Assembly (NCBI RefSeq): GCF_000237925.1
Contig: NC_031497.1
Span: 3,341,295 to 3,405,294 of the forward strand
Direction of reading: 5' to 3'
Length of the DNA stretch: 64,000 nucleotides
Source of the DNA: Schistosoma mansoni
Lineage: Eukaryota; Platyhelminthes; Trematoda; Strigeidida; Schistosomatidae
Shown: piece by piece, positions 24,676-35,000 of the stretch
How the letters are laid out: each line of letters opens with the position of its first letter
How positions within the stretch are numbered: position 1 is the stretch's first letter
Notes under the pieces: generated by a model
Database searches by the model: none
What the model was told of the DNA's origin: nothing
What the model saw: the letters and a program-made list of their open reading frames with translations, nothing else
Program-made: the position numbers and the translations under genes

Positions 24676-24966
24676 ATGACTTTTATTATTATTATCATTA
24701 CCATTATTATTACCATTATTACCATTACTACTATCATTACTATTATTGCTATTGCTACTATTACTAATACTATTATTACTATTACTACTACTATTATTGT
24801 TGTTACTATTATTATTATTATTACCATTACTATTATCATTATTATTACATCACAAGAGAATTAAGGGGAGAAAGAAAACAAATGTAAAAGAACCTTTCAT
24901 ATTATCATTCTTATTATTATTATTATCATCATCATCAAGATTATGATCATTACTCTTATCATCGTC
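24676..24966. repeat. Trinucleotide-rich microsatellite region
   Basis: Long imperfect ATT/ATC/ACC/ACT tract (24681-24850) and a second one (24900-24965). The isoleucine/threonine- and leucine-rich frames across it are artefacts of the repeat. Confidence 0.9.
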
Positions 24967-25324
24967 ATCGAAATCGATAGATGATAATGACAAAGTCATA
25001 AATATCGATTGATTCAATATTCCTTAGAGACTCGTTATAAATAAACGATGAAATTAGTGAAGGGAAACAAAAAATTTTTTTATGATTTTAATATGGATAT
25101 GTTTATATATGTGAGCTTAAATATTTAGGTTAAATAACAAATGGATAATTGGATTTTTATACTGAATATTTTCTTGTATCCAATTTCTTCGTTATCATTT
25201 CTTTTTACAGTTATGTCCAAATTTCATTTTTTTTCTAAATTCTCCCATCAAGTTGTCGAACAGAAAAAATTGTTAATCTGTTTGTTCTTGTGATTGTTTT
25301 CACTGAATAAAATACAACTAATTA
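24967..25324. other. AT-rich intergenic DNA
   Basis: Nothing recognised. Confidence 0.5.
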
Positions 25325-25505
25325 TAAACAAAAATGGATAGTGGCTAGTAGTGGAATCCAGTTTGACGCGCGTTTCGTCCTATTTGGGACTCGTCAGCTG
25401 GATGTACCTGCATCTCAGAGTTCATGTTCACTCTGAGACTCGAACCCAGTACCTTTTGCTTCAAATACCATCGCGTTATCTACTCAGCTAATGAGTCCTG
25501 ATAAC
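25325..25505 (-). repeat. Sm-alpha SINE with hammerhead (best copy)
   Basis: On the minus strand: an A box (TAGCTGAGTAGATAACG), a B box (GGTTCGAGTCTC), then a spacer with a GTGAACATGAACTCTGAG-type stem, a hammerhead at 25353-25408 and the family tail (CCACTATCCATTTTTG). This is the most intact member of the ACGCGCG subfamily here. The tRNA-like region offers an internal RNA polymerase III promoter by analogy with known Sm-alpha elements. Confidence 0.88.
25353..25408 (-). ncRNA. Hammerhead ribozyme, type I, intact core
   Basis: All core parts are present in order: AUCCAG (stem I 5'), CUGACGA, GUCC-CAAAUA-GGAC (perfect stem II), GAAA, helix III ACGCGCGU, cleavage triplet GUC, and CUGGAU (stem I 3'). 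The one oddity is AAA inserted between GUC and CUGGAU. The Sm-alpha hammerhead is an established self-cleaving RNA; whether this insertion is tolerated is not known from sequence. Confidence 0.88.
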
Positions 25506-25526
25506 CTGATGGATGCAAGTACATCC
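25506..25526 (+). repeat. Start of a second Sm-alpha copy, plus strand
   Basis: GATGCAAGTACATCC is the stem I 5' region of Sm-alpha in plus orientation, facing the minus copy next to it and running into the gap. Confidence 0.5.
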
Positions 25527-25726
25527 NNNNNNNNNNNNNNNNNNNNNNNNNNNNNNNNNNNNNNNNNNNNNNNNNNNNNNNNNNNNNNNNNNNNNNNNNN
25601 NNNNNNNNNNNNNNNNNNNNNNNNNNNNNNNNNNNNNNNNNNNNNNNNNNNNNNNNNNNNNNNNNNNNNNNNNNNNNNNNNNNNNNNNNNNNNNNNNNNN
25701 NNNNNNNNNNNNNNNNNNNNNNNNNN
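25527..25726. other. Assembly gap, 200 N
   Basis: Exactly 200 N of placeholder inside Sm-alpha sequence. Confidence 0.98.
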
Positions 25727-25845
25727 TGTTAAATGGAATTCAAGTTATTTGGTTGCAATTGTTTATTGTCTTTGTAATGCCAATGTTCATGATAGTTTAT
25801 ATAAGAACTTTCGTCTAAATTATAGCGAATAGTTTCACAGTATTT

Positions 25846-25985
25846 GGGTGCCGAGTTGATGTAAGACATTAAATATCTCCTTGAAAACGCTTGTACCAGA
25901 TTGCCAGTTGAAACGTTGAATTTACCTCAAATACATTCGCTGAGATTTTACAAATATATATTATTCCTATTTAACGTTCATGATT
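25846..25985 (+). repeat. Dispersed repeat next to hammerhead repeat (copy 2)
   Basis: Shares ACCAGATTGCCAG, GAAACGTTG and CATTCGCTGAGATTTTAC with 2743-2869 (minus). Confidence 0.6.
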
Positions 25986-26910
25986 AATTTAAATTTTTTA
26001 CTGACCTTAATAAATAGACGACCTAAAACAACGGTTTTAAAAACAATTTAAGTATCTATAAAAATTGTTTATTTAAAAAAATTATGAAACTATGCCATCA
26101 ATATCGTTCTATTTTCTTTTCCTTAAGTTATTTTCACTATGATAAGTTAATATAGTTTAATTCGATCACTTCTGTCTTCAATATCTATAGGCTACCCAGA
26201 AATCCTGTTCCAAGTGACTGGTTCTTAAAACAACACTAAGTGAAGTTATAAATACGAAAAAGTTAACCGAGTTAGAGGAAAAACTAATCCCACTGAAAGA
26301 ATAATATTTAGTTCTTTAATTATTTCATTGGTGTTAACATTATAAAAATTCTTGATTGTTTAGTTGCTTTTAATTGTTAGTTGATGGGACTTCAGAATAA
26401 TTCTAAATATCCCTAGTCTGAGTTGTTAGTCATTTATACTTACTAAACCGTTCCACTTGAATTATATACAGGCTACACAGCGAATAAGAGTATTGATCAG
26501 TTTTTTTCAATAATGATATTACAAAAATAAGAATATAGTTACTAAAAGGCATAGTATCAGTGTTCCAACCTCTTTGTTTGGTATCTTTGAGCATAAAAGT
26601 AATTTGTCCATCTTCAAAATGCTTCTGTTTATATTAGATTATTAACAGTACAAATACTTGGACTAAAAATACTGTTGTAATTAATACTCAATAGTGATTG
26701 GTAAAATGTGACAACAATATAGTTCTAACATCTTATTACTGATTTTACCACTTTTTTTCCTTAAATGAATATTCAATAAGTAACGGGTGTATCTTTACAT
26801 ACTCAGTAAGTTGGTAGAATCGTAAATGATTCCATTCAATGAGAAAAACTGAAAAGGGAAGATTAACTCTAGAAATAGTAATACCTAATTTATTAACATA
26901 GATTATTTTA
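25986..26910. other. Intergenic DNA, nothing recognised
   Basis: No gene or repeat supported. Confidence 0.5.
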
Positions 26911-27060
26911 ATAGTTGAATTCATAAGTCGATTGAAGCTAGACTGCCACGGAAAACCTGGAAGCACTGGACGACCGTTTCGTCCTAATATTGAACTCCTC
27001 AGAGGTGAACGTCCAGGATCTGCACGCACTACTCGAACCCGGGACCTTCAGTCCCGCGCA
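26911..27060 (-). repeat. Hammerhead repeat, minus arm of inverted pair
   Basis: Minus 3' half with GAAACGGTCGTCCAGTGC and a B-box-like GGTTCGAGTAG. The 5' core is decayed. Confidence 0.7.
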
Positions 27061-27152
27061 TGAACTCTCAGTGGTCTAGAGGAGTTCCATACTGGGATGA
27101 AACGGCCGTCCAGTGTTTTCAAGTTTTCCATGGTGATCTAGCTTCAATTTAT
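27061..27152 (+). repeat. Hammerhead repeat, plus arm of inverted pair
   Basis: Begins CTCAGTGGTCTAGAGGAGTT, skipping the tRNA-like body, then GGATGAAACGGCCGTCCAGT and the family 3' end to about 27150. Confidence 0.65.
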
Positions 27153-27575
27153 TTATCTTACATCATGAAATAAATATTTCTTTGATAGAAATTAAATGTT
27201 TCTATATATTTCAATCATCTCTGATGAATGAAGCAACTAAATATAAAAAACAAACAATCATTTTAGTCAAACACTATTTGTAAAAAGGGATATTTAAGCA
27301 AAACACATTCAAATTGACAGCTTTCGGAATGTTTTGATGATTCGAAAGACAAGTTTCCCATACTGATCTCACAAAAGTTATGAAATTTGCAGAATAATCA
27401 ATAGATAGTTTGAATTCTCTTAAGAATTCTCTTAAGTCATTACCTCTACCATACAAGACTAAATAAAAAATAGTAGTTAAAACTGATGTGTTTAGTTTCA
27501 AAACATTTGTGATATGGGAAAAAAACCATGTAACGAAAACTGTTAAAATGAAACTGCTTAAATTAGATTCTAGAT
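27153..27575. other. Intergenic DNA, unexplained minus-strand frame
   Basis: A 75-codon minus frame (27274-27501) contains a short direct duplication (LREFLREF). No family recognised; probably not a gene. Confidence 0.35.
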
Positions 27576-27651
27576 CAGAAGGAGTTTTGTGGAGATTTCA
27601 GTATTTTCATAGTTGAAATCATGAGTCAATTGAAGCTAGACCATCATGGAA
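27576..27651 (-). repeat. Hammerhead repeat, minus terminus with CAGAAGG end
   Basis: CAGAAGGAGTTTTGTGG, then the CAATTGAAGCTAGACCATCA segment. It breaks before the ribozyme and abuts a plus copy. Confidence 0.7.
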
Positions 27652-27957
27652 GGAGTGACCAGTGGAGTTCAACCACGTCTGTTGTAAAGGTATCAACTCA
27701 CTGAAGACAATTGGTGAACGGTCGCTCAAAATTCGTGGATTGGTTGGAGTTAGACATTAACACCATCGGATGCCGGCTCAGTAGTCCATCAGTTAAGTGC
27801 TCTGGCGTGAGACTCGTAGGTCCTGGGTTCGAATCTCGTGAGGCGGGATCGTGGATGCGCACTGCTGAGGAGTCCCACAATAGGACGAGTTGGCCGTCCA
27901 GTGCTTCCAGTTTCTCCATGGTAGTCTAGCTTCAATTTACTCATGATTTCAACTATG
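27652..27957 (+). repeat. Hammerhead repeat, plus copy 0.4 kb upstream of GATA exon
   Basis: Has the leader from GACCAGTGGAGTTCAACCAC, an A-box remnant, a perfect B box (GGGTTCGAATCTC), CUGAGGA and stem II GUCC/GGAC. GAAAC is replaced by GAGUU, which should abolish catalysis. The 3' end is GATTTCAACTATG. Confidence 0.8.
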
Positions 27958-28387
27958 TAAATTAGATTCACCTGAAAGGAACTATGGTATTAAATCAATA
28001 AATCGTTAATTAATCAGTGGCAAGATTCCCGTAAATGATATTGTAGATAGTAAGACAGCTATTACCAGTGGAATTAAATAATGGTTACTCCAAATCAGGA
28101 ATTAACTAAATTTGGAAATGCGAGCAACTGGATTATAATTCATTTACTGGAAAAAATGTCCGAATAGCCTTAGTTCACATCCTGTGTGGGGTTGTTGAGA
28201 TGAACTCTCGAAGAGTCTCGAACAAGAGTGAATTATTTATTCAGGTCTTTATAATATTTAATAAGACTTCAAGTAACCTTTTACTGGACGAAATGTTCAA
28301 GTTTTCAACACCTTTTGGTTGAGATTCTTTTAAATATGCTTATTGAATGTTTTTTTGTTTTGAAAATTTAATCATTTACTACAACAG
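27958..28387. other. Upstream intron or intergenic DNA before GATA exon
   Basis: No start-codon exon recognised. The acceptor tract (T-rich, then ACTACAACAG) ends at 28387. Confidence 0.45.
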
Positions 28388-29003
28388 ATAACCAACGAGT
28401 TAGTAAACCAAACATTTGGATAAACAGTGAATGGGAGAAATCATCAGTGTTATCAAATACTTTCAGTGATCATCATAAACATCATAAATTATATTCAGAA
28501 AAGAAAGATGTTCATGATAATTTACTACAAAGAGAAACTGAATTTATAATGATAAGTAAATTAGTTAGCCATGAAGATGACGAAGAGATTGAAGATGAAG
28601 ATGATGATGAAGAGGAGGAGGAGGATGGTGGGGAAGAAGACAGAGACGTAGAGAAAGATCAACAACAGCCATTTATTATAAGTAATTCTAAAGTATCCAG
28701 CTTTTCAATGAACGCCAATAACTCACCAATTCCAACTCCCTTAAGTAATAATGATCCTAATAATAAAATTCATGTTCCTGATCACTTGTTTATCAGACCT
28801 ATAGATAACAAATGCCCTTTTGGATTATTTAGTAAAGAAACTAATAACATTAACACTAGTTCATTATCAATACCATTATCATCACCATCATCACTAGTTC
28901 CACCGATGATGAATTGTTGTAAACAAGAAGACAAAAGTGCCGTATGTGAAGCAGAAGAGAAAAATGGAGAGACAATACAAAATTCAATAAACACAACACA
29001 TAT
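28388..29003 (+). CDS. GATA gene, N-terminal exon with acidic tract
   Basis: Opens after an acceptor at 28386-28387 with two bases of a split codon, then [10 protein letters not shown]. It holds a strongly acidic segment at about 28567-28660 (E/D over some 30 residues) and Ser/Pro-rich sequence. The donor is GTAAGT at 29004, leaving two codon bases that join in phase to 30074. No start codon of its own is needed. Acidic tracts like this often act in transactivation; that is inference. Confidence 0.75.
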
Positions 29004-32000
29004 GTAAGTAAATTACACTTTATTAATCAAGGTGAACAATGATATCCAGACTGTCAGACTTACTCATAATAGAAGAGGGTATTATATCGTTGAATTTTTA
29101 CAGTTTGCATCACGGAAGGACTTTATTTAGACAACAAGCGAAAACAAAGATGTACTGGAAAGTTGTTTTATCATAGTATGGGACTCTTCAAAAGTGCTCA
29201 CCAGCATAAAACAGTCTTCCAGAGCTGCCTGTTTTTCGCTGATTGCTCATGATGTAAACTACAAAATTACTCATTATCGATCCAATCCTGAATCATAACT
29301 CCTAATTAATAACCACATTTAGTTGACATTAATTTATTATGTCGGTATTTTTATTACTTCGACTGTTCAACAATTTTTTCTCTAATCTCAGCAAAAACTA
29401 ACATACAAATAGGAATTGATTATTGATTAGAATATGTAAAACAGTATTAACTGACAGAGTTCTTTTACTATCAAGTCTGTCACACACAAAATGAAGTGAT
29501 GAGCCATAGTTCCAAATTTAGTAACAATGAATTCGTTTTATAAATAGTGTATAACCATTTTTCTTATTGGAATAAATAGATATGTATGTCCCGCTTGCGG
29601 GATCGCGGATGCTCACTGCTGAGGAGTACCATACTAGGAAGAAATGACCTTCCAGTGCTTCCAGGGTTTCAATAGTGGTCTAGCTAAGATTGACTCGTGA
29701 ATTCAACTGTTAAGATGTATGTGTACAATAACCAGTTGTTTACACATTCAAATATTGTGTACTGAAATCTATACGTTGAGCGCGAATAAATTTAGTTTAG
29801 TTTTTCAACAATTTTAACTTTTTAATAAAAAAGATAAGATTATTAACTACTGAATGCTTAAATTTCTATCATCCAATTAACTGTGATAAGGATTTAATTG
29901 ATAAGTGCCATGACAATCTCACCGTCCTTTTTATAGTTGCTCAAGGACAACAGTACAGTGTAACTATATCTAAAAGTGTCATCCTTTTGTTGATTTACAA
30001 TGTTAATAGATATTCTAGGTTAGTCTCATTTTATCCTGGTTTCTGTTTTTCTTTGGTTTTTTCCAACTTATAGACCATCATCCCTTTTTCAGTCTACTCT
30101 TGATTCATCATGGAATAAATCAATGTCAAATTTTGGATCTTGGTTAGGCGGACAAATATCTCCTACACTTCACCAACAATATCATAATGACAATAGTATT
30201 ATTACTTATCATAAAAATAATCAAAATCTTCATGATCAACTAAATCCTCATCTTTCATATTATCACCATAATCATAAAGGATCCATTGAACAATTATTCA
30301 CAACTTATAAATGTACATCAGAATCACAAATACATATGGAACAAGACTCAATAAAAGTTTCATCTGATATACCATTCAATTCATTTCATCAATTTACTAG
30401 TGATCTGTCACCTAACTTAGCCGAACTAGAAAGTAAACAACATCCATTTGTTTCTGGTATACATTATCAAAATAATCATACTAATATTAATGATGATAAT
30501 CTTATGAATATTTATTGTATGAACAATTTATATCCCTCAACGTATACAGATCTTAGGTCAACGCACAATAATAGAAATAGTAATAGAGATCAAACAAACT
30601 ATCCAGATACATTTCAAATCTTCAATTCATTCGATTCTTCATTAAATAATAGAAACGTTAAAAATTTTGATTTGATAAATGATGTTTTTAATAAGAATTT
30701 AATTGATACAACAAATAATAAAATGGATTTATTTTTTACACCAATGACAACAAATTCTATATCACATTCTTCATTATCAACTACAGTAACAATGACTATA
30801 GGAAATACAACACCAACAACAATGACAACAAATTCTATCAAACAAAATATTCCTGATTTGACAGCTGCAGCGGCGGCTGCTGTCGCTTTTCATGGTTTAG
30901 ATCCAGCTACAACTGTTCAAATGTTAAGAATGTCTTCCTTAGCTAATAAATTAAGAAATAAAACAAAAATTATAACGGGTAAATTTACTAGTTTAAAATT
31001 AAAAAAGTTATTCATAAATTATAATAATGAATCTCGTGAGGCGGGATCGTGGATGCGCATCGCTGAGGAGTCCCACAAAAGGACGAAACGGCCGTCAAAC
31101 AGTGCTTCCAGGTTTTCCATAGTGGTTTAGCTTCAATTGACTTATGATTTGAACTATGAAAATAAAATTATCAGATCAAAACTAAATTTGAACTTCTAAC
31201 ATAAGAATTATTGATTATTTGTATTGTTCAAGGGAATCTCAAAAATATAATGAAATAATTAATGTAATTGAAGGTATCATTACCAAGTTTTGATTTGATA
31301 ATTTGGAATAAATTGAGCATTGAGTAGATTATTATAAATAAATTAATGTAGTTGTAATATCCCAATGAGTAGAGAAATTAGATTTTCTGACGTTTCGTCA
31401 CTCAATGTAAACCACTTCTTCAGAGAATTAATAACCAAATTAACATTAATCCAAGTTTACACTTGGATTAATTAGTCAATTAATTTATTTATAATGTAAT
31501 TGAAGTTGAGAATGTAGATGAAATTTTGTTATTGATATAGTTTACTTTCTCATAGTTTCATGGTTATGGATTTTTAAGTAAACAGAACTAGCTAATCAAT
31601 ATTAACCGGTTTTTTCAATAGTTCTATATCTGACTTAAGTTTTGGACGAAAATTACTTTAAATTCTAGTTTCATGGTTTACCTGTAATTAGCAACATAAT
31701 TATTCTTATGTTTTAATTAAAAAACATATTAGAAAGAATAATGATTGTTTACCATATACATTCAAGTTAATTAATGAATTATTAGAAGGGGGTTTTGTGG
31801 AGATTTTAGCAACTTTATATAGTTGAAATCATTAATCAATTGAACCTAGACCACCGCGGAAAACCTGGAAGCACTGGACGGCTGTTTCGTCCAGTGGAGT
31901 TCAACCAGGTCTGTTGGGAGATATCATCTCACTGAAGACATTGGTGAATGATTACCCAACTTCGTGGATTGGTTGAAGTTAGACATTAACACCATTGGAT

Positions 32001-35000
32001 GCTGGCTCAGTGATGTAGTGATTAAGCGCTTGCGCGTGAGACTGATAGGTGCTGGGTTCGAATCTCGTGAGGCGGTATCGTGGATGCGCATCGCTGAGGA
32101 GTCCCACAAAAGGACGAAACGGCCGTCAAACAGTGCTTCCAGGTTTTCCATGGTGGTCTAGCTTCAATTGACTTATGATTTCAACTATATAAAATTAATT
32201 AATGAATGTTAATAAATATAGATTATTCTTAGCTAAAGTCTGTCAATCAAGAAATATCCATTCCCTCTAATCAATGAAACAACCTAACACCATAGTGTAC
32301 TAGATTTGATGTTATAGTCTACGAGAAAGATGTCAATAACCATAGTGACAAATTTTACTATTTACTAATACATATTAACAGTGATTGCTTTTAAATTTCA
32401 AAAGCTCTTGAACTAGTGTCATTCAGTTAACCAATTAAGTATAGTTTGTGAAAAGCATATAACTGAACTCGTATATATATATCCAACAATAATTGCAACA
32501 TACCTTAGCTCTTCATTTATCAGTTGAATAGCTTTTTCACTGAGCAGGGTTTTTTAAACACTAAATAATACAGTAAATCCAGTAACTAACTAGAATGGAG
32601 AATCAGAAGTTATGTAAGATTTGTTATCAAAGTAAAAACTTATAATTGTTGAAACTGATATATAGATTGGTAATTGAGCGGTTTGTCTACTCCTTAATTC
32701 TAGCCGAATTCCATCAAGCAAATTATATATATATATATATTATTGAGCGTCGATCTCATCAAGATTGTAGGTACGCCTTGCTGGTGAGTTCCAACTAGCA
32801 CAAAACCTAAGTTTATGGTTTCCTGTCTGTCGATTAATTCTAACCACCTAACATATTGAGAACAAAGTTGATAAACTGATCTATGAAAGTAGTTTTCATC
32901 ACATATTCTCGTACCAGTTGAAACAACAGAGGAAATCTAGAAAGCATCTAATGGCTTTTTCGCCTTAGTGTTGAAGTTATCAATGGTTAACTTATCGTAT
33001 TAAGCATATGTTTACATGATCGTTTAAGGAGTTACTGGTAACTAATACTTAGGAGTTTCAAACTTTAAGGAGATACTACTACTTCTTAGTTTTCAGAGAT
33101 TTTCTGATTGATGTTTGTCCACCAAGAAGACTATCTTTATATTCAACAGATCTTGAAAATTCAAGGAATTAAGGAATATTTTTTCAAAAAAAATATTTAG
33201 TAAATAACATTCATTTGATAAGACAATAAGCAAACAATAATCTAATAGATCGTCAAAATTTATTGGTGAGTAAATCACTTCCTTCTATTTAATTTACTAT
33301 TGAAAATTCCAGCAATATTGACTTTTTTAAATGCCATCACAATTGGAATGTTCCTGAAAAACAATTTCTATATAGTTGAGATCATGAGTCAATTGAAGCT
33401 AGACCCCCATGGAAAACCTGGAAGCACTCGACGGTGCAACAATTTTTGTCATAATTATCTAAATCCTGATCTGATTCTAATTCATTATTGTAATTTGAGG
33501 TAAATTGTGCAGAACAAATTCTTATATTTTGATCTTATCCAAGAACATGTGAATATAATGATTTTACTTTACTTATTAACGAACTTGACAATTTTAACCA
33601 TACTGCTTTAATCTCATTTAACATTTATTTGATACTTTATATGCAAGTACTGGTTGTTCGAGTGTTTGGTTTCATCATATACCACAAACTGTCCGTCTTA
33701 TGCTATTTAAACCAGTAAAAGAAACAGTATTTTTGCTAAAAAAACAAACATGTACATTCAAAGATCTTATAATGTTTCGTAGCCAGTTTATCTTTATGTG
33801 GCTAACACTATATTTTACTTTAATCTAATAATAATTCAACTCTCAATTTTCTATAGACGGTCGAGAATGTGTCAACTGTGGAGCTACTCAAACACCATTA
33901 TGGCGTAGAGATGAAGCTGGACATTATCTATGCAATGCGTGTGGCTTATATCATAAAATGAATGGAACGAATCGACCACTGATAAAACCAAAACGTCGTA
34001 TAGTAACTCACATTATATTAAACATTTTTATATTATTTACAATTTTTAATTATAGTGTATAGTTAGCAACTACTTCAAGGTAATGGAAGATGATATAGTC
34101 ATATGGTTTTAGTTATCTGCTTGCTAGTAAATGTCTATGTAATCTATGCATACCACTCTACGTAGGTAAAACACTACTCTAATATAGTGTCCGAAAAAAT
34201 CATACTAAACTCATACATAACTGTTTAACAGCCGAATTAAACAGTTCTTCATTTATAATTTTAAAAACTCAAATTAGCATTTAAATTATCTTATTTATAA
34301 TCGTTCATCTTGATATTAGTAGTAGTTTTCTTTTCAAATAAAGAAAAAAAAACATTCTATTTCTATTTTAAAAAGCTCCAGACTTGTACATTATACTACT
34401 GATTATTCAGTGAGAAAGAATTCATAACAGAAATGGTTAAATAACAAGTTATAACTACTTAAAAAACAGAAATAACTGGTCATCTTCAGAAATACCAAAC
34501 TAAATCTCTTTTGTTATAAGTGAAAGCATTTATAATTAAATTGCTGATTTTGACATTTTTCCCTTAGAAAAATTTTATCCTATTCAAACATAAGCTCTAA
34601 TTTAAGGATATATCCACGACATCGCCTAGCGAGACTCGAACCCAGGATCTATCAGTCTCGCGCCAGAGCACTTAACCGATAGACCACTGAACCGGCATCC
34701 GATAGTGTTTATGTCTAACTCCAACCAATCCACGAAGTTGAGCAACCGTTCACCAATTGTTTTTAGTGAGTTGATATCTCACAACAGATATGGTTTGAAC
34801 TCCACTGGTCACTGCTTCCCACTAGAACTCAAGGAAACATTCCTTACAGTCAGTCACTAGTGAGCATATGATTATTATTATCAGAAGGGGTTTTGTGGAG
34901 ACCGGTGGAGTTCAAACCACGTCTGTTGTGAGATATCAACTCACTGAAGACAACTGGTGAACGGTTGCTCAACTTCGTGGATTTGTTGAAGTTAGACATT

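Noticed and set aside
24609-24946. Ile/Val/Thr- and Leu-rich open frames on both strands
   Set aside because: They are translations of the ATT/ACC trinucleotide microsatellite.
30093-30122. Alternative acceptor at 30092 (TTTTTCAG) for the second visible GATA exon
   Set aside because: It would break the phase with the donor at 29004; the acceptor at 30073 restores it.
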